Source: Chondrus crispus (Eukaryota > Rhodophyta > Florideophyceae > Gigartinales > Gigartinaceae). Taken from it: 64,000 nucleotides of DNA. Each line of letters begins with the position of its first letter. The first letter of the stretch is position 1. Below the pieces are notes generated by a model. It worked only from the letters and a program-made list of their open reading frames with translations, was not told the origin of the DNA and searched no databases. Position numbers and translations under genes: made by a program. The stretch lies in the NCBI RefSeq assembly GCF_000350225.1, contig NW_005178572.1, positions 326,350 to 390,349 of the forward strand. Reading direction: 5' to 3'. Shown here piece after piece: positions 39,906-49,949 of this stretch.

Positions 39906-40978
39906 CCGCCGCGCTACGGGGCTCAGTTCTACGCGCCGCCGGAGTTGGAATCTCAGGCGGAGGAACTACTATCGCTGGTCTGATTCACCGCGCTCGTGCG
40001 CCCAACACCTGGAAGAACAACAAGCGATTCTGGCAGAAGTGGACTACGTTCTGTACGTTGGAAAGGATCGACCCATGGGCTGCGGATGAAGGATCTCTGC
40101 TCCGGTACCTCGTTTGGCTCTTCGACTCAGGCACGATTGCTGGCGGATCAGTCAAGAATTACGTCTCAGCAGTGGTAACGGCCCACAAACGCGTCAAATT
40201 GCCCGTTGGATACACCCCACTCATCCAACTCGCGCTGGCCGCCTACCAACAGTCTGACCTGGATCGCCGCGCCGAAAACGACCCAGACGCCCACAAGGAA
40301 CGACGGGCCCTCCCGAGCACCGTGGCCAAGAAAATCTTCAACGCTGCAATGGCCGCTCCCGCTCTCAACCGTCAGTTCATTCGCAACGCTACCGCTGTTC
40401 TGGTTTCCTACGTCTTCTTCGAAAGGGGCGAAGCTGGCGCTGCGCTTCGCTTGGACAACATTCAAGTTTCGGAACAATCAATTGACTTGGCAATTGCTTT
40501 ACGGAAGAATCGATCTCGCGTGGCACATACTCTATCCTACACTAGGCTAGCTCCGGACAAGCCATCGCTCATCGACTTGGTCTTACGGTACGACCGATAC
40601 CGCCGAAACACCCGCTCCACAAGTCGCTACTATTGGGCCCTCCCGGGCCAACGGCTCACACCGTCATCGGCAAGCATCTCACGTTGGCTCCAAGCTTGCT
40701 TGTCTCACGCTGGCGTCACTCCCCCTCCGCAAGTGCTGTGGTCCTCACACTCGCTTCGCATGGGTGCTGCATCGGAATGCGCTGCAATAGGAGTTCCTTC
40801 CTACCGCATTCGCATCTGGGGGGATTGGAGTGTTGCTCGCACAATGGAAGAATCCTATCTCGACGCTCGCGTACAGCCGTGCGAGGATTCCGTCTTCTTT
40901 TTCGGACACCTGTCCGAAATCTCGACTACTCCCTATGGAGTTTCTTCAACATTATTCAGTGCATTCATTGGCAATTGA
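38912..40978 (+). CDS. Tyrosine recombinase, unit 1 (ends 21 bp inside unit 2)
   Basis: Longest ATG-started frame here, 688 residues; the first 330 only overlap RT and look like shadow sequence, so the true start is uncertain. The recombinase proper is about residues 331-688: a core-binding N-terminal part (APNTWKNNKRFWQKWTTF, SVKNYVSAVVTAH), then the catalytic domain with an Arg in FFERGEAGAALRL, Lys/Arg KNRSR, HSLR (His613, Arg616), IRIWGDWS (Trp636) and nucleophile Tyr649 (ESYLD). It should integrate the circular DNA form. The last six codons and the stop lie beyond the unit boundary at 40957/40958. A perfect inverted repeat lies at 40900-40919. Confidence 0.85.
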   Translation: MLSGHASRPLLHPVSVRLTTGTNEAAREAQARSHPGSDTLERTGQITVHAPSPSPNGFNGNALRCINLNWDGRDTGTRPQDGGTRGLGSKRTLGSASTDKAHHLSGTQGSNGQSESIRRRPSQGDPSPRMGGQSGRGPHTQHDDHALTSPNEGTAGATQGTAQAGNLNRVTIRPFCRQPLRRSALSLAFTGRLEDQHPDNQGALTRDGSNNRPVRGSRINDLPPVQQPLPLTGILRNRCATATLGTNDQLLESPAQAHPTRRGKDHSGNGTGSPGHPVVARSVVVSSPQGNRNVPAVSGARRLSTPIVGSTAPAGPTVENSHLDNTQQLPLAAALRGSVLRAAGVGISGGGTTIAGLIHRARAPNTWKNNKRFWQKWTTFCTLERIDPWAADEGSLLRYLVWLFDSGTIAGGSVKNYVSAVVTAHKRVKLPVGYTPLIQLALAAYQQSDLDRRAENDPDAHKERRALPSTVAKKIFNAAMAAPALNRQFIRNATAVLVSYVFFERGEAGAALRLDNIQVSEQSIDLAIALRKNRSRVAHTLSYTRLAPDKPSLIDLVLRYDRYRRNTRSTSRYYWALPGQRLTPSSASISRWLQACLSHAGVTPPPQVLWSSHSLRMGAASECAAIGVPSYRIRIWGDWSVARTMEESYLDARVQPCEDSVFFFGHLSEISTTPYGVSSTLFSAFIGN
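40900..40919. repeat. 20-bp perfect inverted repeat near the recombinase 3' end (unit 1)
   Basis: TTTCGGACA-CC-TGTCCGAAA, 9-bp arms with a 2-bp centre, 38 bp before the unit boundary; TGTCCGAAAA recurs as a half-site next to the S1 TATA box. Candidate recombinase-binding site. Present in every complete unit. Confidence 0.5.
40941..40958 (+). repeat. 18-bp motif at the unit 1/2 boundary
   Basis: TTTCTTCAACATTATTCA, identical to 35906-35923. The boundary defined by the left edge of the array falls before its last A. Confidence 0.75.
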
Positions 40979-42135
40979 AATGTGAATTTGGACAAGGGGG
41001 CTTTTCGGTTGGAACGCACGACAACTCAGAAGGAAGTGGAAATCAAGTGGACCATTTCAGCCGCAGAAAGCCAAGTCAGGATGACTTGGCGACAAGTCAG
41101 CGCCAAGCCACACACCATGATTTGGAATGATTCTTCGTTCGCGTAACGAAGAACTTGGCGAAAGCAAAAAATCAGCACCAAGTCACGAATGACTTGGTAC
41201 TGTTCTTCGTTCGCATAATCAACACTTGGCACAAAAATGAATCATCACCAAGTCACACACAATGGTTTGGCACCCCCACTATAACTTGGCAATGATTGCG
41301 AATGATTCTTCATTCGCATCATGGAACTTGGCAGAAATGGAAATTCGGCCACTGTCCGAAAACAGGGCTGTATAAGAGAGGCACGTCAAACTCTCTCTCA
41401 CCACTCTTCTTTCTTCCTCAAGTCGTCGCTTGTTTCTCCCACCATCCCACCCTCAGCTTCGCTGCTCAGTCATCAAGTCGTCACTGGTTTGTTCTCTCCC
41501 TACTCTTTCTTGTATGGCTTAACCATTTGGGAATGTTTTTCACACACACGCTCGGTAAGATAACGCGGTCTCTCGGTCGCTACTCAAGCCCTCTCATCCT
41601 GGAAATGCCCCCTCATCTTTGAAGCTTACCAAAGCAGAACTCGAACTCAGGTGAGTCATGGACGCGCGCCCCGTATCAAGCCGAATGTGGTCCTCATCCG
41701 CCGAAGCGGGTAGTATCGCAGGGATAGCGGCCCGGGGTGGCATGGAAACGCGCGCCACTACGCTGCTCTGGCCGTTGTATCAACGTTTATGTCCACACCA
41801 ATTGGGGACAGCGAAAGACAGGGGCAATCCTCTGGAATTCAAGGAACGGTAAGCATTTTTCTGGACCGAGATCTTTAGGTAATAAAGCGTAATCTTGTTT
41901 CTTCAACATTATTCACTGGAATAACGGAGGCAGCTGCGCTGACTGACTGTCGCCACCTCAATGTGAGTGCGGGCGCAGCAGCTGGGGGGGCAGGAATGAC
42001 AGAGAGGGTGGCTAATACCTAGGACTGTGGCAAAAACCCCGCCTCACAGCTGTTACACTGTAAAGCTGATTAGATAGCTTGGTAAGTGCTCGTCGGGAGC
42101 ACCCCTTTAAAATGAAACTCGGATTGGACACCTAA

Positions 42136-42834
42136 GAGCAACTCCACCAACACAGTAGCAAACGAGCAAAATACCAAATTTGATCAAATTTGATAAATTG
42201 CTCATTTGTATACTAGTTTGACTTCCCCACCAGACCGAAAAAGTGCCAAAAAATAGAACACCGCCGAAATTGCCTCGAGCAAATCAGTCCGATTTGCTCA
42301 AATGACTCTCACCCGAAGTTCTATTTCAGCAAATATTTTGGTACAAGTGCTGCATTACGATTGGTCAATGAGTGGCGCTAAACCGAAACACCTTGAAATC
42401 CGAGAAAAGTTCAGTTCTTCGCGCCTTGACATGCGAGCGAACATAAACGGAGCACCTCTTTACTGTGTTGCATCACAATCCGTCTCAAACACACCATAGC
42501 CATTCTACTTGCGATTGCGATTCACATTGGGAGACTTTCCCGGGACCGAACCAACCCAGCGCCGCGCTTCTCCCGCCTCCTCACCGTCGATCCCGAGAAG
42601 TGGCTCTGTGATGCTCTCTAGTTGATCGTCTGCCATTTCTTGAAACCAGATCCCGTCCATGATTTGAACTCTGGGGCTGTACGGCCTCTATCCTTTAAGC
42701 TCTCGCCGGTGGGAAAAGTCATATGTATAGCAAATGAGCAATTTTTGAAATAGAGCCCAGCCAATAAAGCTTGTACAACTGTGCAAGTATTTTGCTCTTT
42801 GGCTAATTTGTTCCACGCCTTGGTGGAGATGCTG
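42136..42834. mobile_element. Nested Harbinger-type element, unit 2
   Basis: Same ends and TAA flanks as in unit 1. Confidence 0.72.
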
Positions 42835-43612
42835 TAAACAGGGGTGCCCTTAACTCCGGACAAAAGTGCTCTAATCAAAAATCAGGAATTCTTTGTAAAC
42901 AGCCATGAAAAGTGAGTTTCTCTGCCCTGGCCAGCCATTCCTCCTCTGTTTCCTTCTTTTCAGAAGGCCGTACCGGAAAACAGGTGGTTACTTTTAAAAA
43001 TAATTCTTACCAGTCGAACCCGCGCACTGCGATTGTGTTTACTGTAGTATAACGACCGGTGTGCGGGCGGGGAGGTTATTAACCGTGCGGCTGTGCACGG
43101 TGCACACGTGGGCGGGTGTGTCCACATGTAGGGAGCGCGCGCGTTGACCAACCGGCCGTGGCGTGGGGCACGCGTACAGTAGCACACGTGTCGTCCGTGC
43201 GGTAGTCTACACGTGTTACGTGTGCGCGTTAGCACACGTGTCGTCCGTGCGGTAGTCTGTAAGCAACACGCGTGTACACTAGTGCACACGTGTAGTAGCA
43301 GCGTCCGTGCGGTAGTAGTAATTATGGCGCTAGCTTTTTAATTGTGTACAGTACCCGGCACGCACTAGGCGGCAGGTACTGTACTACTGTACTGGGACAG
43401 GTGTCCGAGGCGTCCCTCTGAGGGGTTAAGACCTGACACCCGACCCTACCGGTAAACTGGGGCAAGCTCGCCCCCGTCCCTTTTGCGCCTATATACGTCT
43501 GTTTCGGTTGTCTATCGCGCGCGCTGGCTTCTAACCCGTTACCGGTCGCTCCCGTTCACGCACCACGGGGCGACTGCGCGTAACCGGCCAGTGACCCACT
43601 CCCTTTTTAGTC

Positions 43613-43957
43613 TTGCACCACTACCTCCAAGCCTCGTACGAACGAGTGCAGGAGCGAGTCGACTTCTTCTCAGACTCGGTGGAATCAGGCAAGTCCGAGG
43701 CGGTACTTCTCCAGAAGTACCTACGCGAACAGGATCAGCCCTACGTGTCCCAACTCTACAGGGACACCAAGGAAAAGTTTGCCGAACTCCGCTCCCAGGC
43801 ATACGCCAAGGAATTCAACAAACAAGCTGCTCGCAACTCAGGAACACAGGCTACAGGGCGTGTCTCAAGGGGACTTTCAGGAAAAGGGGCGCAGCGGTAC
43901 CCGCCGCGGAACCCCAATTCAGGAGGCTCAGGCTCTTCCGGGTCTAGTTCCAAGTAA
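43613..43957 (+). CDS. Gag-like frame, unit 2
   Basis: Protein identical to unit 1, with silent changes; acceptor-like TTTTTAG precedes it instead of TTTTCAG. Confidence 0.52.
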   Translation: MHHYLQASYERVQERVDFFSDSVESGKSEAVLLQKYLREQDQPYVSQLYRDTKEKFAELRSQAYAKEFNKQAARNSGTQATGRVSRGLSGKGAQRYPPRNPNSGGSGSSGSSSK

Positions 43958-45897
43958 TGGTCCGCAAACCGGACCCTTCAGTGCTATGGCGAAACCCACA
44001 CCGCCAAGCACGTTTCTGGGCCGAAGGGCTCAGGGCTCCGGACTTCCTAGTCCGAGCCATCAAGTTCGGGGTGTACGAAAAGCCGGTCAACTCAGCCAAA
44101 TTGGCCACACGCTTTGTACTCCCCGAGATCCCGGTGGAACCTCTAGATTTGGACTGGCTACGCAACGAGCTCACCGATGCCACGCGCCGCCGCATCTACG
44201 AGGAAATCTCCCCGGTGGAGGCTCACCGACTCAACAAGCAAGGATTCCCTATCTCCAACGCCTTCATCGTGTGCACGGAAAAGCGACGATTGGTCGTCAA
44301 CCTCAAGCGACAGTCAGATCTCTTTCGGTCTGTTCCCGTCAAAATGGAAACACTGGAATCCTTCGCTCTGGAAATCAAGCCGAACGACCACCTGCTCTCG
44401 TTCGACATAGAAAAGGGGTACCATCATTTCAGGCTACATCCGGCTATCCGCAACTGGTTCCTCTTCAGGATCGATGGACGTTACTTTCGCTGTATCGCCC
44501 TACCTTTTGGATGGAAGCTATCTCCGTTCTACTTCGTCAAGTTCATGCGACCTTTCGTCGAGTACATCAGGGACCGGCTCAATCTTCGCATCCACCCGTA
44601 CATGGACGATTTTCTGGTAGCTGTTCAAGGTCACTCCGAACTCCGAAGAGCCCAACGGCTCCTGGACCAACTGCTGCAGAAAACCGGTCTTGGCAGAAAG
44701 CCAGGCAAAGGCTGCTGGGACGGGTCGCAACGATTGGACCACCTCGGTTTTGTGATAGACACCAAGGCTCAAGTGTTCGGGATCACGGACAAACGGATTC
44801 AGAAGATTCAGGCTATCGCTCGGAAACTGCTACAACAAGCCCGACAGAACCGTCGGTTGGTGGAAACATCGTTGTTACGCCACTTCCTCGGGGTAGCCAT
44901 CTCATGCTCTCTGGCCATGCCTCTCGCCCGCTTCTACACCCGGTCTCTGTACGACTCACTACGGGGACCAACGAGGCGGCGCGTGAAGCTCAAGCACGCA
45001 GCCATCCGGGATCTGATACATTGGAAAGAACTGGTCAAATCACCGTCCACGCGCCCTCTCCATCACCAAACGGCTTCAATGGCAATGCACTCCGATGCAT
45101 CAACCTCAATTGGGATGGGAGGGACACTGGGACACGACCTCAGGATGGGGGAACCAGGGGTCTGGGAAGCAAAAGGACTCTGGGATCCGCATCTACGGAC
45201 AAAGCCCATCACCTTTCTGGAACTCAGGGCAGTAACGGACAATCTGAAAGCATTCGCAGACGACCTTCGCAAGGGGACCCATCTCCGCGTATGGGAGGAC
45301 AATCAGGCCGTGGTCCACATACTCAACACGATGACCACGCGCTCACCAGCCCTAATGAAGGAACTGCGGGCGCTACACAGGGTACTGCTCAAGCTGGGAA
45401 TCTCAATAGAGTCACGATACGTCCCTTCTGCCGTCAACCGCTTCGCAGATCGGCTCTCTCGCTTGCGTTCACTGGACGACTGGAGGATCAACACCCGTAC
45501 AATCAGGGCGCTCTTACGCGAGATGGATCCAACAATCGACCGGTTCGCGGATCAAGAATCAACGATTTGCCGCCGGTTCAACAGCCGCTACCGCTCACCG
45601 GGATCCTCAAGAATCGATGCGCTACAGCAACACTGGGGACAAACGATCAACTTCTGGAATCCCCCGCTCAAGCTCATCCCACTCGTCGTGGAAAAGATCA
45701 TTCAGGAAACGGCACAGGGTCTCCTGGTCACCCCGTGGTGGCCCGCTCAGTCGTGGTGTCGTCGCCTCAAGGAAATCGGAACGTTCCAGCTGTTTCAGGC
45801 GCCAGACGTCTATCTACCCCCATTGTGGGCTCCACAGCACCTGCCGGCCCCACCGTGGAAAATAGCCATCTGGACAATACGCAGCAGCTTCCGCTAG
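43957..45897 (+). CDS. Reverse transcriptase-RNase H, unit 2
   Basis: 646 residues, catalytic residues intact; Gly-to-Arg change in GSSRIDAL relative to the other units. Confidence 0.92.
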   Translation: MVRKPDPSVLWRNPHRQARFWAEGLRAPDFLVRAIKFGVYEKPVNSAKLATRFVLPEIPVEPLDLDWLRNELTDATRRRIYEEISPVEAHRLNKQGFPISNAFIVCTEKRRLVVNLKRQSDLFRSVPVKMETLESFALEIKPNDHLLSFDIEKGYHHFRLHPAIRNWFLFRIDGRYFRCIALPFGWKLSPFYFVKFMRPFVEYIRDRLNLRIHPYMDDFLVAVQGHSELRRAQRLLDQLLQKTGLGRKPGKGCWDGSQRLDHLGFVIDTKAQVFGITDKRIQKIQAIARKLLQQARQNRRLVETSLLRHFLGVAISCSLAMPLARFYTRSLYDSLRGPTRRRVKLKHAAIRDLIHWKELVKSPSTRPLHHQTASMAMHSDASTSIGMGGTLGHDLRMGEPGVWEAKGLWDPHLRTKPITFLELRAVTDNLKAFADDLRKGTHLRVWEDNQAVVHILNTMTTRSPALMKELRALHRVLLKLGISIESRYVPSAVNRFADRLSRLRSLDDWRINTRTIRALLREMDPTIDRFADQESTICRRFNSRYRSPGSSRIDALQQHWGQTINFWNPPLKLIPLVVEKIIQETAQGLLVTPWWPAQSWCRRLKEIGTFQLFQAPDVYLPPLWAPQHLPAPPWKIAIWTIRSSFR

Positions 45898-46970
45898 CCG
45901 CCGCGCTACGGGGCTCAGTTCTACGCGCCGCCGGAGTTGGAATCTCAGGCGGAGGAACTACTATCGCTGGTCTGATTCACCGCGCTCGTACGCCCAACAC
46001 CTGGAAGAACAACAAGCGATTCTGGCAGAAGTGGACTACGTTCTGTACGTTGGAAAGGATCGACCCATGGGCTGCGGATGAAGGATCTCTGCTCCGGTAC
46101 CTCGGTTGGCTCTTCGACTCAGGCACGATTGCTGGCGGATCAGTCAAGAATTACGTCTCAGCAGTGGTAACGGCCCACAAACGCGTCAAATTGCCCGTTG
46201 GATACACCCCACTCATCCAACTCGCGCTGGCCGCCTACCAACAGTCTGACCTGGATCGCCGCGCCGAAAACGACCCAGACGCCCACAAGGAACGACGGGC
46301 CCTCCCGAGCACCGTGGCCAAGAAAATCTTCAACGCTGCAATGGCCGCTCCCGCTCTCAACCGTCAGTTCATTCGCAACGCTACCGCTGTTCTGGTTTCC
46401 TACGTCTTCTTCGAAAGGGGCGAAGCTGGCGCTGCGCTTCGCTTGGACAACATTCAAGTTTCGGAACAATCAATTGACTTGGCAATTGCTTTACGGAAGA
46501 ATCGATCTCGCGTGGCACATACTCTATCCTACACTAGGCTAGCTCCGGACAAGCCATCGCTCATCGACTTGGTCTTACGGTACGACCGATACCGCCGAAA
46601 CACCCGCTCCACAAGTCGCTACTATTGGGCCCTCCCGGGCCAACGGCTCACACCGTCATCGGCAAGCATCTCACGTTGGCTCCAAGCTTGCTTGTCTCAC
46701 GCTGGCGTCACTCCCCCTCCGCAAGTGCTGTGGTCCTCACACTCGCTTCGCATGGGTGCTGCATCGGAATGCGCTGCAATAGGAGTTTCTTCCTACCGCA
46801 TTCGCATCTGGGGGGATTGGAGTGTTGCTCGCACAATGGAAGAATCCTATCTCGACGCTCGCGTACAGCCGTGCGAGGATTCCGTCTTCTTTTTCGGACA
46901 CCTGTCCGAAATCTCGACTACTCCCTATGGAGTTTCTTCAACATTGTTCAGTGCATTCATTGGCAATTGA
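44904..46970 (+). CDS. Tyrosine recombinase, unit 2
   Basis: Intact HSLR, Trp and Tyr. The same frame is open from 43779, giving 1,063 codons. Changes: RARTPNT, RYLGWLF and IGVSSY. Confidence 0.83.
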   Translation: MLSGHASRPLLHPVSVRLTTGTNEAAREAQARSHPGSDTLERTGQITVHAPSPSPNGFNGNALRCINLNWDGRDTGTRPQDGGTRGLGSKRTLGSASTDKAHHLSGTQGSNGQSESIRRRPSQGDPSPRMGGQSGRGPHTQHDDHALTSPNEGTAGATQGTAQAGNLNRVTIRPFCRQPLRRSALSLAFTGRLEDQHPYNQGALTRDGSNNRPVRGSRINDLPPVQQPLPLTGILKNRCATATLGTNDQLLESPAQAHPTRRGKDHSGNGTGSPGHPVVARSVVVSSPQGNRNVPAVSGARRLSTPIVGSTAPAGPTVENSHLDNTQQLPLAAALRGSVLRAAGVGISGGGTTIAGLIHRARTPNTWKNNKRFWQKWTTFCTLERIDPWAADEGSLLRYLGWLFDSGTIAGGSVKNYVSAVVTAHKRVKLPVGYTPLIQLALAAYQQSDLDRRAENDPDAHKERRALPSTVAKKIFNAAMAAPALNRQFIRNATAVLVSYVFFERGEAGAALRLDNIQVSEQSIDLAIALRKNRSRVAHTLSYTRLAPDKPSLIDLVLRYDRYRRNTRSTSRYYWALPGQRLTPSSASISRWLQACLSHAGVTPPPQVLWSSHSLRMGAASECAAIGVSSYRIRIWGDWSVARTMEESYLDARVQPCEDSVFFFGHLSEISTTPYGVSSTLFSAFIGN

Positions 46971-48127
46971 AATGTGAATTTGGACAAGGGGGCTTTTCGG
47001 TTGGAACGCACGACAACTCAGAAGGAAGTGGAAATCAAGTGGACCATTTCAGCCGCAGAAAGCCAAGTCAGGATGACTTGGCGACAAGTCAGCGCCAAGC
47101 CACACACCATGATTTGGAATGATTCTTCGTTCGCGTAACGAAGAACTTGGCGAAAGCAAAAAATCAGCACCAAGTCACGAATGACTTGGTACTGTTCTTC
47201 GTTCGCATAATCAACACTTGGCACAAAAATGAATCATCACCAAGTCACACACAATGGTTTGGCACCCCCACTATAACTTGGCAATGATTGCGAATGATTC
47301 TTCATTCGCATCATGGAACTTGGCAGAAATGGAAATTCGGCCACTGTCCGAAAACAGGGCTGTATAAGAGAGGCACGTCAAACTCTCTCTCACCACTCTT
47401 CTTTCTTCCTCAAGTCGTCGCTTGTTTCTCCCACCATCCCACCCTCAGCTTCGCTGCTCAGTCATCAAGTCGTCACTGGTTTGTTCTCTCCCTACTCTTT
47501 CTTGTATGGCTTAACCATTTGGGAATGTTTTTCACACACACGCTCGGTAAGATAACGCGGTCTCTCGGTCGCTACTCAAGCCCTCTCATCCTGGAAATGC
47601 CCCCTCATCTTTGAAGCTTACCAAAGCAGAACTCGAACTCAGGTGAGTCATGGACGCGCGCCCCGTATCAAGCCGAATGTGGTCCTCATCCGCCGAAGCG
47701 GGTAGTATCGCAGGGATAGCGGCCCGGGGTGGCATGGAAACGCGCGCCACTACGCTGCTCTGGCCGTTGTATCAACGTTTATGTCCACACCAATTGGGGA
47801 CAGCGAAAGACAGGGGCAATCCTCTGGAATTCAAGGAACGGTAAGCATTTTTCTGGACCGAGATCTTTAGGTAATAAAGCGTAATCTTGTTTCTTCAACA
47901 TTATTCACTGGAATAACGGAGGCAGCTGCGCTGACTGACTGTCGCCACCTCAATGTGAGTGCGGGCGCAGCAGCTGGGGGGGCGGGAATGACAGAGAGGG
48001 TGGCTAATACCTAGGACTGTGGCAAAAACCCCGCCTCACAGCTGTTACACTGTAAAGCTGATTAGATAGCTTGGTAAGTGCTCGTCGGGAGCACCCCTTT
48101 AAAATGAAACTCGGATTGGCCACCTAA

Positions 48128-48826
48128 GAGCAACTCCACCAACACAGTAGCAAACGAGCAAAATACCAAATTTGATCAAATTTGATAAATTGCTCATTTG
48201 TATACTAGTTTGACTTCCCCACCAGACCGAAAAAGTGCCAAAAAATAGAACACCGCCGAAATTGCCTCGAGCAAATCAGTCCGATTTGCTCAAATGACTC
48301 TCACCCGAAGTTCTATTTCAGCAAATATTTTGGTACAAGTGCTGCATTACGATTGGTCAATGAGTGGCGCTAAACCGAAACACCTTGAAATCCGAGAAAA
48401 GTTCAGTTCTTCGCGCCTTGACATGCGAGCGAACATAAACGGAGCACCTCTTTACTGTGTTGCATCACAATCCGTCTCAAACACACCATAGCTATTCTAC
48501 TTGCGATTGCGATTCACATTGGGAGACTTTCCCGGGACCGAACCAACCCAGCGCCGCGCTTCTCCCGCCTCCTCACCGTCGATCCCGAGAAGTGGCTCTG
48601 TGATGCTCTCTAGTTGATCGTCTGCCATTTCTTGAAACCAGATCCCGTCCATGATTTGAACTCTGGGGCTGTACGGCCTCTATCCTCTAAGCTCTCGCCG
48701 GTGGGAAAAGTCATATGTATAGCAAATGAGCAATTTTTGAAATAGAGCCCAGCCAATAAAGCTTGTACAACTGTGCAAGTATTTTGCTCTTTGGCTAATT
48801 TGTTCCACGCCTTGGTGGAGATGCTG
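48128..48826. mobile_element. Nested Harbinger-type element, unit 3
   Basis: Same ends and TAA flanks. Carries the T-to-C change shared with unit 4 only (CTATCCTCTAAG). Confidence 0.72.
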
Positions 48827-49604
48827 TAAACAGGGGTGCCCTTAACTCCGGACAAAAGTGCTCTAATCAAAAATCAGGAATTCTTTGTAAACAGCCATGA
48901 AAAGTGAGTTTCTCTGCCCTGGCCAGCCATTCCTCCTCTGTTTCCTTCTTTTCAGAAGGCCGTACCGGAAAACAGGTGGTTACTTTTAAACATAATTCTT
49001 ACCAGTCGAACCCGCGCACTGCGATTGTGTTTACTGTAGTATACCGACCGGTGTGCGGGCGGGGAGGTTATTAACCGTGCGGCTGTGCACGGTGCACACG
49101 TGGGCGGGTGTGTCCACATGTAGGGAGCGCGCGCGTTGACCAACCGGCCGTGGCGTGGGGCACGCGTACAGTAGCACACGTGTCGTCCGTGCGGTAGTCT
49201 ACACGTGTTACGTGTGCGCGTTAGCACACGTGTCGTCCGTGCGGTAGTCTGTAAGCAACACGCGTGTACACTAGTGCACACGTGTAGTAGCAGCGTCCGT
49301 GCGGTAGTAGTAATTATGGGGCTAGCTTTTTAATTGTGTACAGTACCCGGCACGCACTAGGCGGCAGGTACTGTACTACTGTACTGGGACAGGTGTCCGA
49401 GGCGTCCCTCTGAGGGGTTAAGACCTGACACCCGACCCTACCGGTAAACTGGGGCAAGCTCGCCCCCGTCCCTTTTGCGCCTATATACGTCTGTTTCGGT
49501 TGTCTATCGCGCGCGCTGGCTTCTAACCCGTTACCGGTCGCTCCCGTTCACGCACCACGGGGCGACTGCGCGTAACCGGCCAGTGACCCACTCCCTTTTT
49601 AGTC

Positions 49605-49949
49605 TTGCACCACTACCTCCAAGCCTCGTACGAACGAGTGCAGGAGCGAGTCGACTTCTTCTCAGACTCGGTGGAATCAGGCAAGTCCGAGGCGGTACTT
49701 CTCCAGAAGTACCTACGCGAACAGGATCAGCCCTACGTGTCCCAACTCTACAGGGACACCAAGGAAAAGTTTGCCGAACTCCGCTCCCAGGCATACGCCA
49801 AGGAATTCAACAAACAAGCTGCTCGCAACTCAGGAACACAGGCTACAGGGCGTGTCTCAAGGGGACTTTCAGGAAAAGGGGCGCAGCGGTACCCGCCGCG
49901 GAACCCCAATTCAGGAGGCTCCGGCTCTTCCGGGTCTAGCTCCAAGTAA
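49605..49949 (+). CDS. Gag-like frame, unit 3
   Basis: Protein identical to unit 1; start unresolved as there. Confidence 0.52.
   Translation: MHHYLQASYERVQERVDFFSDSVESGKSEAVLLQKYLREQDQPYVSQLYRDTKEKFAELRSQAYAKEFNKQAARNSGTQATGRVSRGLSGKGAQRYPPRNPNSGGSGSSGSSSK

Larger units (their letters stand above)
34966..40957 (+). mobile_element. YR retrotransposon (DIRS/PAT-like), unit 1
   Basis: Left-most unit. Order: regulatory block S1 with dyads and a TATA box (34966-35922), junction-like motif (35906-35923), nested Harbinger-type element (36144-36842), G-box cluster and TATATA (37113-37503), gag-like frame, RT-RNase H, tyrosine recombinase. RT, DIRS-type RNase H and tyrosine recombinase without integrase or aspartic protease place it among the YR retrotransposons, which replicate through a circular intermediate. 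Unit 1 has a stop in the recombinase frame upstream of that frame's ATG (38702-38704), silent for RT. Confidence 0.9.
40958..46949 (+). mobile_element. YR retrotransposon, unit 2
   Basis: Complete. Same organisation as unit 1. Private replacements include Gly600 to Arg in RT (SSRIDAL) and Gly at RYLGWLF in the recombinase. The upstream frame overlapping RT is open throughout. Its end motif has one change (ATTGTTC). Confidence 0.9.

Noticed and set aside
43779-44903. N-terminal part of the 1,063-codon frame as an extra protein domain
   Set aside because: It lies entirely over the gag-like frame and RT in another frame, is Arg/Pro/Gly-rich and shows no domain; unit 1 has a stop in it. Left as an open question, not called as a gene.
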